Positions 1-8,064 of a stretch of DNA of 64,000 nucleotides are shown in pieces; within the stretch, counting starts at the first letter, position 1; each line of letters begins with the position of its first letter. The notes beneath the pieces are model-generated. The model was not told where the DNA came from. It was given only the letters and a program-made list of their open reading frames with translations, and did not search any database. Source of the stretch: Sporichthya polymorpha DSM 43042 (GTDB lineage Bacteria > Actinomycetota > Actinomycetes > Sporichthyales > Sporichthyaceae). The DNA lies in the NCBI RefSeq assembly GCF_000384115.1, contig NZ_KB913029.1:5183057-5247056 (forward strand), in the 5' to 3' direction. Made by a program: the position numbers and the translations under genes.

Positions 1-227
1 CCCTGCTCCAGCAGGTGCAGCGCGACGGCGACGTTTGCCTCGGTGCTCGCGGCCAGCATCGCCTGCATCTCGTCGTCGTGCTGCAGCGGGGGGATCACCA
101 CGGCGAACCGGTCGACCATCCCGGCGATGAACTCGCTCCGGCGCGCGTCCAACCGGCGGGCCGCCGCGGCGATCAGCGCGGCGCCGAGTTCCCGGTCGGG
201 GGCAGGGGCAGGCACCCTCGGGACCAT
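1..227 (-). CDS. PucR-family transcriptional regulator, N-terminal fragment
   Basis: The first 75 codons of a gene that runs off the left edge of the window. The visible product starts MVPRVPAPAPDRELGAALIA and continues with an alpha-helical segment containing RRLDARRSEF and then STEANVAVALHLLEQG. Helices of this type, with the S-x-E-N-V-x-x-x-L-H-x-L signature, open many actinobacterial PucR/CdaR-like regulators, which carry a C-terminal helix-turn-helix. The DNA-binding part is outside the window, so the family call rests on the N-terminus alone. ATG was taken as the start because it gives the whole conserved helix. It lies just beyond the stop of hemW on the same strand, about 20 bases away, so the two may be co-transcribed. 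Confidence 0.55.
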   Translation of the reverse strand, partial: MVPRVPAPAPDRELGAALIAAAARRLDARRSEFIAGMVDRFAVVIPPLQHDDEMQAMLAASTEANVAVALHLLEQ

Positions 228-247
228 AACCCCGCGGACGGGATCCG

Positions 248-1477
248 TCAGGCGGTCAGCGAACGGACGACCGCGTCGGCGAGCAACCGGCCACGCAGCG
301 TCAGCACCGCGCGCCCGACCGCGAGCGCGGTGGCGTCGAGGAGCCCGTCGGCGGCGGCGCGCTCGGCGACGCGGCGGCCGGCCGGATCCAGGTCGGCGAG
401 CGCGAGGCCCTCGACGAGGCGGATCCCGAGCAGGACGTGCTCCAGGTGCCGCTCGTCCGCCGACAGCACCTCGCGGCCCGCTCCCGGGCTCGCCCCGGTG
501 CCGATCCGTGCCGCGTACTCCCGCGGGTGGCGCACGTTCCACCAGCGCACCCCGCCGACGTGGCTGTGCGCGCCCGGCCCGATCCCCCACCAGTCCGCGC
601 CGGTCCAGTACAGGACGTTGTGGCGGCACCGCGCCGCCGGCGAGGTGGCCCAGTTCGAGACCTCGTACCAGGACAGTCCCGCGGCGCCGAACGCGGCGTC
701 GGCGATCTCGTAGCGGGCGGCGAGCACGTCGTCGTCGGGGGCGGGCAGCTCGCCGCGGCGGACGCGCGCCGCGAGCCGCGTGCCGTCCTCGACGATCAGC
801 GCGTAGGCGCTCACGTGGTCGGGCGCGGCCGCGAGCGCCGCCGCGATCGAGTTCTCCCAGTCGGCGTCGGTCTCCCCCGGGGTGCCGTAGATCAGGTCGA
901 GGTTGACGCCGGCGAACCCGGCCTCGCGGGCCCAGCGGGCGCACTCGGCCGCCCGACCCGGGGTGTGCGTGCGGTCGAGGATCTGCAGCACCCGGGTCGA
1001 GGAGCTCTGCATCCCGAACGAGATCCGGGTGAACCCGGCGTCGACCAGACCCTCCAGCGCCTTCGCGTCGACGCTGTCCGGGTTGGACTCCACCGTCACC
1101 TCCGCGTCCAGGGCGAGGCCGAACTCGTCGCGGACGACCTGCAGCAGGCCGCCCAACTGACGGGGCGTCAGGAGAGTGGGAGTGCCGCCGCCGACGAAGA
1201 CCGTGGAGACCGGCGGCGGCGCCACGCCCTGCGCGGCGAGAACGCCCGCCGCGAAGCGGATCTCCGCCGCGGCGTGCTCGGGGTACTCCTCGCGCGAGGC
1301 GCCGGGGCCGAGCTCGGTCGCGGTGTAGGTGTTGAAGTCGCAGTAGCCGCAGCGGCTCGCACAGAACGGGACGTGCAGGTAGATCGCGAACGGCCGCGTG
1401 CCCACCCCGGCCACCGCCGCCGGCGGCAGCGCACCGTCGGCGGGGACCGGCTCGCCCGCCGGGGGCAGCCCGGCCAT
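248..1477 (-). CDS. hemW: HemW-like radical SAM protein (heme chaperone)
   Basis: Radical SAM protein of the HemN/HemW family, 409 residues from the chosen ATG, the usual family size. The iron-sulfur ligands are C39, C43 and C46 in CASRCGYCDF; the Phe two residues after the last Cys is typical of HemW rather than of true coproporphyrinogen dehydrogenase HemN. A GGGTPT SAM-binding stretch follows. HemW binds heme and is thought to deliver it to respiratory enzymes; the gene is commonly annotated as a coproporphyrinogen oxidase. The frame is open for 85 further codons upstream, but those run into the MOSC gene and are not conserved-looking, so the ATG at 1477 was preferred. The MOSC gene lies upstream on the same strand. 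Confidence 0.9.
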   Translation of the reverse strand: MAGLPPAGEPVPADGALPPAAVAGVGTRPFAIYLHVPFCASRCGYCDFNTYTATELGPGASREEYPEHAAAEIRFAAGVLAAQGVAPPPVSTVFVGGGTPTLLTPRQLGGLLQVVRDEFGLALDAEVTVESNPDSVDAKALEGLVDAGFTRISFGMQSSSTRVLQILDRTHTPGRAAECARWAREAGFAGVNLDLIYGTPGETDADWENSIAAALAAAPDHVSAYALIVEDGTRLAARVRRGELPAPDDDVLAARYEIADAAFGAAGLSWYEVSNWATSPAARCRHNVLYWTGADWWGIGPGAHSHVGGVRWWNVRHPREYAARIGTGASPGAGREVLSADERHLEHVLLGIRLVEGLALADLDPAGRRVAERAAADGLLDATALAVGRAVLTLRGRLLADAVVRSLTA

Positions 1478-1529
1478 CAGTGACGCGCCATCAGTCGCAC
1501 CGTTCGGTCGCGCAGTGGTCCGGCGCGTC

Positions 1530-2162
1530 TCAGGACGCGCTCGCCTGACGGGCCCACCGATGCACCTTGGCGGGCAGCTCGGGGACCTCGAGCAACCCCG
1601 GAAGGTGCTGCTTCTCGGTGGTGATCGCGCGGAACACCTCGGCGATGGTGACGCCGTGTTCCGGCCGGTGCAGCACGACGATCTCGTCGCCGGCGCCGAC
1701 CTCACCCTCGACCAGGACACGCAGGTATGCACCCGGGCGGCCGTCGGCGGTGAATCGCTTCACCCAGCCGCGCAGATTGCCCAGGTGGTTCTTGAAGGTG
1801 CCGCAGGGCGTGCGCGGGGACGAGACCTCGAACTCCGCGTCGCCGATCCGCCAGCGCTCGCCGATGACCGCGGCCGCGAGGTCGATCCCCCGCGTCGTCA
1901 GGTTCTCGCCGAAGTTGCCGTCGTGCAGCTCACGGTCGAGCTCGGCGGCCCAGCGGTCGAGATCCTCGCGCTCGTAGGCGTAGACGGCCTGGTCGCGGCC
2001 GCCGTGGTGCCTGGTGTCCGCGACCTCGTCGCCGACCAGACCCAGCTCCGTCGCCCGGATGCGCCCGGGCACCGCGCGCCGGTCGATGCTCGTGCGACCC
2101 AGCAGGCTCCCGGGAGTGTCCACCACACGACCGACGTTGACGGACACCACCGATGCGCTCAT
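1530..2162 (-). CDS. MOSC domain protein (YiiM-like)
   Basis: 210-residue soluble protein of the MOSC (molybdenum cofactor sulfurase C-terminal) superfamily. Visible marks are DTRHHGGRDQAVYAY near residue 50, NFGENLTTRGID near residue 85, and the motif SSPRTPCGTF carrying the conserved Cys that binds sulfur or metal-sulfur in this fold. Stand-alone MOSC proteins such as YiiM act in reduction of N-hydroxylated compounds or molybdenum cofactor chemistry; the substrate here cannot be read from the sequence. It is upstream of hemW on the same strand with about 50 bases between them, so co-transcription is possible. The start ATG at 2162 gives a full-length MOSC N-terminus. Confidence 0.85.
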   Translation of the reverse strand: MSASVVSVNVGRVVDTPGSLLGRTSIDRRAVPGRIRATELGLVGDEVADTRHHGGRDQAVYAYEREDLDRWAAELDRELHDGNFGENLTTRGIDLAAAVIGERWRIGDAEFEVSSPRTPCGTFKNHLGNLRGWVKRFTADGRPGAYLRVLVEGEVGAGDEIVVLHRPEHGVTIAEVFRAITTEKQHLPGLLEVPELPAKVHRWARQASAS

Positions 2163-2228
2163 GCGGTCATTGTGGTCGATCCGCGCGCGCGGTGACGCCG
2201 GCGGTGACGCCCGTCGGGACGCCCGCGC

Positions 2229-4898
2229 TCAGTCCTCGTGCGCGAGCGTGATCGGACTCACCGGCGTCTCACCGGCGCCGGCGACGACCTCGGCCTCCGC
2301 GGGCGGGTAACCGACGGCGCGCACCGTGTAGGTGCCGGCCTCCAGGTCGGGAAACCGGTAGGCCCCGTCGGCGTCGGTGCGCGTGACCGCGACCTCGACG
2401 CCGCCGGAGAGCAGGCTGACCCGCGCGTCGGCGATCAGCCAGCCCTCGGGGGTCTGGGCGATGCCGGAGATCACGCCGCTGCCCCGGACCTCGACGTCGC
2501 GCTGGACCCGACCGCCGGGCGGGATCGTCACCGGCACGGCCACCGGCCGGGAGGCGGCGGCGAACACCGCGAGCGTCCCGTCGACGATCGTGAGATCGAC
2601 GAGTTCGTACGCGCCGGTCGCGTCGGTGCGGGTGCTGGCCGCGACCGCGCCGTCGAGGCTGGTCAGCGTCACCAGCGCGCCCTCGACGCCGCGGCCGGCC
2701 GCGTTGGTCACGACGCCGGAGAGCCGGGACGCCCCGGCGACCTCGACCTCGACCTCGACGCTCGGCGCGCCCGGGCCGGGCAGCAGCACGGTGCGGGCCT
2801 GCGGCAGGTAGCCCTCGTGCCGGACGACGAGCAGCACCTCGCCGGCGGCGAGCGACGGGAAGTCGGCGACGCCGGACGCGTCGGTCTCGCCCCGGGCCAC
2901 CTGACGGCCGCCCGGGTCGAGCAGCGTCACCCCGGCGTTGGCCACGCCGTCGGCCGGCGCCCCGGTCCCCCCGGCCCGTCGCACCCGCACCCGCAGGGCC
3001 GGTCCGGGACCCGGGGCGGGTGTCGTGGCCACGGCGTAGGTCGGCGTCGGCTGCGGCGTGGGAGCCGGGGGCGCGTAGGCCGGCGCCGGCACGGAGTGCG
3101 TCGCGCTCGTGACGACCGGAGCGGGCGCCGGGGGCACCAGCGGCGGTGTCGCAGGCGGCGCCGGGCGGTGGCCGTTGCCGTTGCCGTTCGCACCGTAGGA
3201 AGGGTCGGTCACGTCGCTCGCCTCCAGGAACACGGCGGGGATGGTAGCCCGGCCGGACGGCTGGGCGGGGAATTCGTGGCGAACGGTGGACGCCGGCACC
3301 GGGACCTCGCCCAGCCCGGGCTGGGCGGCGAGCCGGTGCACGTTGACCAGCAGCACGACCGCGAGCGCGGCCGCGGCGAGGATCAGTCCGGCGACCAGGC
3401 TCGCGCGGGCGTAGCCCTCGACCTGGGCGTCGATGAGGGTCTGCGGGTCGATCGACCGGCCCGACAGGTGGTCCGCGGTCCGGTTGGCGGCGACCGTCGA
3501 GAGCAGCGCGACGCCGAGGGACGCGCCGATCTGCTGGGTCGCGTTGACGACGGCGCCGGCGACCCCGGCGTCCCGCGGCGGGACGCCGTGCGTCGCGGCG
3601 TTGAACGCGGGCACGAACACCGCGCCCATCGCGACGCCCATAAGCATCAGGGGCGCGAGCAGGTCGGCGACGTAGCTGGAGTCGGCGCTGATCTGCGACA
3701 TCCAGATCAGCGCCAGGGCCGCGCCGACGAGACCGAGGCCCATCAGCAGACGCGGCGCGACCTTCGGCATCAGGCTGCTGATCACCGCCGAGGCGACGAT
3801 GACGCCCCCGGTGACCGGCAGGAACGCGACGCCGGTCCGCACCGGCGAGAACTCCAGCACGCCTTGCAGGTAGAAGGTCAGGAAGAAGAAGGCGCCGATC
3901 ATGCTCAGCGCGGCGAGAGTGATCGCGAGGTTCGACCCGCCGCGCGTCCGGTCGCCGAGGACACGCAGCGGCAGCAGCGGGTTGGTGACGAGCTGCTGAC
4001 TGAGGACGAACAGGATCAGCAGGCTCAGCCCGATGAACAGCAGCCAGAGCGTGCGGGTCTCGGTCCAGCCGTTCCGCTCGGCCTCGGAGAAGCTGTAGAC
4101 GACGGTGACCAGACCGCCGGTGGCGAGCACGGTGCCGATCAGGTCGAGCCGGCCCGGGTGCTCGCCGCTGAACTCGTCGAGGAACAGGTAAGCGCCGAGA
4201 ATCGACACCGCAGCCAGCGGGACGTTGACGTACATCGTCCAGCGCCAGTCGGCGTACTCGGTGAGGATGCCGCCCGCGATCAGCCCGACCGCGGATCCGC
4301 CGCCGGCGACGACGCCGAACACCGCGAAGGCCTTCGCCCGCTCCCGGATGTCGACGAACGTCGTGGAGACCAGCGCGAGGGCCGCCGGGGCGAGCAGCGC
4401 GCCGAACACGCCCTGGGCCGCGCGCGCGATCAGCAGGGTCTCCAGGTTCTGCGCGGCCCCGCCGAGGCCGGAGGCCACGGCGAAGCCGGCGAGCCCGATC
4501 ACCAGCGTCCGGCGCAGGCCGAGGTAGCCGGCGATCCGGCCGCAGAGCAGGAGCAGGCCGCCGAACGCCAGCGAGTAGGCGGTGATCACCCACTGCCGGT
4601 CGGCCGAGGCGAGCTCGAGGTCGGCGGAGAGGGCCGGCAGCGCGACGTTGACGATCGTGCCGTCGACGACGATCAGCAGCTGCGAGGACGCGAGGACGAG
4701 CAGGCCCAGCCAACGCCGCCGGTGCGCCTTCTGCTCCAGGCGCACGGCCTCCGCCGCCGGCGAGGTCGTCGAGGCACCGTTCGCCGACACCGCCCCGGGC
4801 ACGGGCTCGGCGTCGAGGCCGACCGGCACGCGGCGCGGTGGGACCGGCGGGAGGCCCCAGTCGCCCGTGGGGCGCTCCTCGTGCGAGCGCGACGCCAT
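2229..4898 (-). CDS. DHA2-type MFS exporter with three C-terminal Ig-like repeats
   Basis: 889-residue fusion. Residues about 60-518 form a 14-helix major facilitator of the DHA2 (EmrB/QacA) drug:H+ antiporter type, including the VVDGTIVNVALPAL first helix. A Pro/Gly/Asn-rich linker follows to about 630. Three carboxypeptidase-regulatory-like beta-sandwich repeats then start near residues 634, 721 and 804; each has the small-residue ...G.V....G..V.GA.VTL...DG......TDA.G.Y.F..L pattern. Ordinary DHA2 exporters are about 500 residues. With 14 helices the tail should be cytoplasmic, which is odd for a domain usually found outside cells. It lies 21 bases downstream of tetR on the same strand, so the regulator probably controls it as part of one operon. 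A paralogue with the same design lies at 5659-7914. The substrate is unknown. Confidence 0.88.
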   Translation of the reverse strand: MASRSHEERPTGDWGLPPVPPRRVPVGLDAEPVPGAVSANGASTTSPAAEAVRLEQKAHRRRWLGLLVLASSQLLIVVDGTIVNVALPALSADLELASADRQWVITAYSLAFGGLLLLCGRIAGYLGLRRTLVIGLAGFAVASGLGGAAQNLETLLIARAAQGVFGALLAPAALALVSTTFVDIRERAKAFAVFGVVAGGGSAVGLIAGGILTEYADWRWTMYVNVPLAAVSILGAYLFLDEFSGEHPGRLDLIGTVLATGGLVTVVYSFSEAERNGWTETRTLWLLFIGLSLLILFVLSQQLVTNPLLPLRVLGDRTRGGSNLAITLAALSMIGAFFFLTFYLQGVLEFSPVRTGVAFLPVTGGVIVASAVISSLMPKVAPRLLMGLGLVGAALALIWMSQISADSSYVADLLAPLMLMGVAMGAVFVPAFNAATHGVPPRDAGVAGAVVNATQQIGASLGVALLSTVAANRTADHLSGRSIDPQTLIDAQVEGYARASLVAGLILAAAALAVVLLVNVHRLAAQPGLGEVPVPASTVRHEFPAQPSGRATIPAVFLEASDVTDPSYGANGNGNGHRPAPPATPPLVPPAPAPVVTSATHSVPAPAYAPPAPTPQPTPTYAVATTPAPGPGPALRVRVRRAGGTGAPADGVANAGVTLLDPGGRQVARGETDASGVADFPSLAAGEVLLVVRHEGYLPQARTVLLPGPGAPSVEVEVEVAGASRLSGVVTNAAGRGVEGALVTLTSLDGAVAASTRTDATGAYELVDLTIVDGTLAVFAAASRPVAVPVTIPPGGRVQRDVEVRGSGVISGIAQTPEGWLIADARVSLLSGGVEVAVTRTDADGAYRFPDLEAGTYTVRAVGYPPAEAEVVAGAGETPVSPITLAHED

Positions 4899-4919
4899 GG
4901 TGGTGGTCCGCGGCGCGGG

Positions 4920-5540
4920 TCAGGCGCCCGGAGGCAGCGTGAAGGTCAGCAGGGGGATGAGGACGTTGTCGACCAACCGCGCCAGCACGTCGTCGTCGAC
5001 CGTCTCGCCGGTGAACAGCAGGCGCGTCAGGACGGTCGCGGTCGCGAGCTGGCGGATCAGATCGGCGTCCGGGTTGCGGATCGCTCCGCTCTCCGCGTAC
5101 CGGTTGAGCAGGGCCGCGGTGAGCGACTGGCACTGCTTGATGTCTGCGCGCATCAGCGCGGCCAGCTCCGGGTCGTGCTGCATCGCGGAGACCATCCCGG
5201 CGAGGAGCGCGCCCCGCTCCGTGAGCCCGTCCCGCAGGTCGCGCAGGAGCGTCAGCAGGTCCGTGCGCAGGTCCCCGGTGTAGGTGACGGAGAACGGCTC
5301 CTCGTTGAGGTGCCGGACGGCCGCGGTGACCAGCGCGGGCTTCCCGGGCCAGCGGCGGTAGATCGTCGCCTTGCTGGCGCGGGCGCGGGCGGCGACGGCG
5401 TCGATCGTGAGGCGCTCGTAACCGATCTCGGTGAGCAGCTCCGCGCAGACCGCGAGGATCTCCCGCTCGCGGGGCGTCACCGCGTCGTCGAGACAGCCGG
5501 CGGCGACCTGGGTGGTGGTCGCGGCGATCGTCGAAGTCAC
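4920..5540 (-). CDS. TetR-family transcriptional regulator of the exporter locus
   Basis: 206-residue TetR/AcrR regulator. An N-terminal three-helix DNA-binding domain occupies about residues 22-70, with the helix-turn-helix core TIDAVAARARASKATIYRRW. The C-terminal ligand-binding domain is long and resembles the TetR_C domains paired with MFS pumps, with paired Asp residues at TGETVDDDVL. The start is GTG at 5540. A -10 hexamer TACAGT lies only 6 bases before it (5547-5552), so the transcript may be leaderless. A dyad overlapping its own -35 position suggests autorepression. The MFS gene at 2229-4898 follows in the same direction. The same dyad at the same place in the promoter of the second MFS gene suggests that one regulator controls both exporters. 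Confidence 0.88.
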   Translation of the reverse strand: MTSTIAATTTQVAAGCLDDAVTPREREILAVCAELLTEIGYERLTIDAVAARARASKATIYRRWPGKPALVTAAVRHLNEEPFSVTYTGDLRTDLLTLLRDLRDGLTERGALLAGMVSAMQHDPELAALMRADIKQCQSLTAALLNRYAESGAIRNPDADLIRQLATATVLTRLLFTGETVDDDVLARLVDNVLIPLLTFTLPPGA

Positions 5541-5546
5541 CGAACC

Positions 5547-5577
5547 ACTGTAAGCGTCGTTGTGAACGCCTCCGTAC
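5547..5577 (-). promoter_or_regulatory. tetR promoter with overlapping operator-like dyad
   Basis: On the minus strand, the -10 box TACAGT (5552-5547) is preceded by a 17-base spacer and a -35 hexamer ACGGAG (5575-5570). The 14-mer GAACGCCTCCGTAC on the plus strand (5564-5577) covers the -35 box. It matches 12 of 14 positions of the perfect dyad at 7965-7978 in front of the second exporter. TetR-type operators are commonly dyads of this size. Assignment of this regulator to this site is inference. Confidence 0.6.
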
Positions 5578-5658
5578 CGAAGAGTCCAGCGCGCAGCAAA
5601 GGCTTACCTTCGCTCGGTCGGCCGCTGAGCCGAGCTCAGCGACCGGCCGGGGCGGAGC

Positions 5659-7914
5659 TCAGGAGGTGCTGAGCGGGTCCGAGACCGTGACGTCCTCGGG
5701 GTGCGCGAGCGTGATCGCGTCGACCTCGACCGGGGCGCCGCCCGGCCGCGGGCCCACCCGAACGGTCGCCGTCGAGGGCCCGTACCCGGTCGCGAGCAGC
5801 GTGTAGTCGCCCTCCGGCACCCCCGTGAAGGCGTACCGGCCCTGGGAGTCGGTCCGGGTCACGGCGCACTCGACGCCGTTGACGTCGATCAGACTGACGC
5901 GGGCGTCCGCGATCAGCCAGCCCTGCGGGGTCAGCGCCTCGCCGGTGATCAGCGTCGCGCGGATCGGGTCGGTGTTGAGCTGGACGTCCGCCTGCGCCGT
6001 GCCGCTCGCGGGCACCACGACCGGCTGCGCGAACGGCGCGTACGACGGGTGGATCGCGACCAGCAGCGCCTCACCGCCGGGCAGGTCGTTGAGCTCGCAC
6101 CGCCCGAGAACGTTGGTGTCGGCCACCGCGATCTGACGACCCGTCGCATCCAGCAGGCTGACGGCGACGCCCAGGAGCGGGCGACCGATCGCGTCGACGA
6201 CGCGGGTCGCGATGCGACCGGTCCCGAGCGCGACCGGCATCGGCACACCGTTCACCGGGTGCACGCCGATCGCCTGCTCCGCCTCGGCGACCGCGAAGGC
6301 GTCGCCGGTGCGGCCGGTGGCGTCGACGTGCGCCAGGTCGGCCTGCGGGTGCTCCTCGGGCGTGGGCTCGAAACCGTTGACGGCCTCGCCCCCGGGGGCG
6401 GGCTCGCCGTGTCCGTGGCTTGCCTTCTTCGCGTTCACGAGTACCAAGGTAAGGGCTGCGGCGATCAGCATGATGATCATCGCCCACAGGGTCGCGCGGG
6501 CGTAGCCCTCGACGTCGCCGTCGAGCAGGTTCGCCGCGGTCTCCTCCTTGCCGACGAGGAAGTCGGCCTTGCGGCTCGCCGCGACCGAGGACAGCAGCGC
6601 GAGGCCCAGCGACCCACCGACCTGCTGGGCGGTGTTGATCAGCGCGCTGGCGACACCGGCGTCCTGTGGCTGGACGCCCCAGGTCCCGACGTTGAAGGCC
6701 GGGACGAACACGCAGGTGATCGACAGACCCATGATCACCATGCCGGGGATCAGGTCGAGCAGGTAGCTGCTCTCGGCGTCGAGCCGGGTGAACAGCCCCA
6801 GGGAGATCGCCGTGCCGATCAGACCGCCGGCCATCAGGGCGCGCGGCGGGTAGCGGTGTGAGTAACGGGTCAGGAACTCCGAGGACGCGACGATGCACAG
6901 CGTCACCGGGAGGAAGGCCAGACCGGTCTTCAGCGCCGAGTACCCCAGGACCTCCTGGAAGTAGAAGCTCATGAAGAAGAACACGCCGAACAGGCCGATG
7001 ACCGTGAGCATCACGGCGAGGTTCGCGCCGGCCCGGTTGCGGTCGGCGAGCACGCGCAGTGGCAGCAGCGGGTGCGGGACGATCCGCTGGCTGACGATGA
7101 ACAGGATCAGCAGCGAGCCGCCGATGCCGAACAGCCACAGGGTGAACGGCTCGGTCCAGCCGGAGCGCTCGGCCTCGGAGAACCCGTAGACGAGGCTGAC
7201 CAGGCCACCGGTCGCGAGGACGGCGCCGATCCAGTCCAGCCGTCCGGCGAAGTCGGACTTGAACTCGTCGAGGAACTTGACCGTCCCCCACATCAGGACG
7301 ATCACGACGGGGACGTTGATGAGCATGGTCGCGCGCCAGCTGATCGCGTCGGTGAGCACACCGCCGACGACCAGACCGACCGCGGAGCCGGCACCGGCCA
7401 CGGTGCCGAAGAGGGAGAACGCCCGAATGCGTTCCATGGGGTCGGTGAAGGTGTTCGCGAGCAGCGCGAGCCCGGCCGGGGCCATCAGCGCGCCGAACAC
7501 GCCCTGCAGGGCGCGTGCGGTGAGCATCAGCTCGAAGTTGGGCGCGAAGCCCGCGAGGGCCGAGGCGACGCCGAAGCCGATGATGCCGATGAGGAACGTC
7601 CGCCGGAGCCCGAGGTAGTCGGCGATCCGGCCGCCGAGCATGAGCAGGCCGCCGAAGGCCAGCGCGTACGACGTGATGATCCACTGGCGGTCGGCCTCGG
7701 ACAGCTTGAGGTCGTCGCTCATCGCGGGCAGCGCGACGTTGACGACCGTGCCGTCGAGGACGATGAGCAGCTGGCAGCCGGTGATGACCAGCAGGCCGAG
7801 CCAGCGGCGGCGGGCGGCCGCAGCCGCCCGTTGTGGGTCGCCGGCGGCGGACTCCTCCGTCTCCGAAGGCTGCGGCGCGCCGGCGTCGGCCGGCGTGGAG
7901 GCGACAACCGCCAT
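5659..7914 (-). CDS. DHA2-type MFS exporter with two C-terminal Ig-like repeats
   Basis: 751-residue paralogue of the product at 2229-4898. The 14-helix DHA2 transporter core spans about residues 35-492. An acidic linker and two carboxypeptidase-regulatory-like beta-sandwich repeats follow, starting near residues 567 and 651. The last repeat shares the block TP(Q/E)GWLIADARVSL with the other exporter, followed in both by a TRTD.(Q/D)G.Y.F turn, so the fused tail was present before the duplication. The start ATG at 7914 has CAGGGAG about 7 bases upstream. A promoter with a TetR-like dyad lies upstream. tetR and the first exporter follow downstream on the same strand after a 118-base gap with its own promoter. 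The exported compound is unknown. Confidence 0.88.
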   Translation of the reverse strand: MAVVASTPADAGAPQPSETEESAAGDPQRAAAAARRRWLGLLVITGCQLLIVLDGTVVNVALPAMSDDLKLSEADRQWIITSYALAFGGLLMLGGRIADYLGLRRTFLIGIIGFGVASALAGFAPNFELMLTARALQGVFGALMAPAGLALLANTFTDPMERIRAFSLFGTVAGAGSAVGLVVGGVLTDAISWRATMLINVPVVIVLMWGTVKFLDEFKSDFAGRLDWIGAVLATGGLVSLVYGFSEAERSGWTEPFTLWLFGIGGSLLILFIVSQRIVPHPLLPLRVLADRNRAGANLAVMLTVIGLFGVFFFMSFYFQEVLGYSALKTGLAFLPVTLCIVASSEFLTRYSHRYPPRALMAGGLIGTAISLGLFTRLDAESSYLLDLIPGMVIMGLSITCVFVPAFNVGTWGVQPQDAGVASALINTAQQVGGSLGLALLSSVAASRKADFLVGKEETAANLLDGDVEGYARATLWAMIIMLIAAALTLVLVNAKKASHGHGEPAPGGEAVNGFEPTPEEHPQADLAHVDATGRTGDAFAVAEAEQAIGVHPVNGVPMPVALGTGRIATRVVDAIGRPLLGVAVSLLDATGRQIAVADTNVLGRCELNDLPGGEALLVAIHPSYAPFAQPVVVPASGTAQADVQLNTDPIRATLITGEALTPQGWLIADARVSLIDVNGVECAVTRTDSQGRYAFTGVPEGDYTLLATGYGPSTATVRVGPRPGGAPVEVDAITLAHPEDVTVSDPLSTS

Positions 7915-7947
7915 GCGTGCTCCCTGACTGTTCGTTCGGCAGGGGCC

Positions 7948-7978
7948 ACCCTAGGAGCCGAACGGTACGGCTCCGTAC
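7948..7978 (-). promoter_or_regulatory. Promoter and operator dyad of the second exporter
   Basis: Minus-strand -10 box TAGGGT (7953-7948), 17-base spacer, -35 hexamer ACGGAG (7976-7971). The perfect 6+2+6 dyad GTACGGCTCCGTAC (7965-7978) covers the -35 box in the same register as the related dyad in the tetR promoter. A second, shorter dyad, AGTTCC-N4-GGAACT, lies at 7991-8006. A GC-only palindrome at 8008-8019 may belong to the lepA 3' end. Confidence 0.62.
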
Positions 7979-8064
7979 TCGGACGGCCCAAGTTCCGGTA
8001 GGAACTCCCCCGGCCGGGGATTATTTCCGCAGGTCCGGCGTGTCGTCGCCTGGATTTCTCCGGG

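Noticed and set aside
2238-5672. Very long open frame on the plus strand opposite the first exporter and tetR
   Set aside because: It runs antisense to well-supported genes, its translation is Arg/Gly/Asp-rich low complexity, and such long shadow frames are expected at this GC content.
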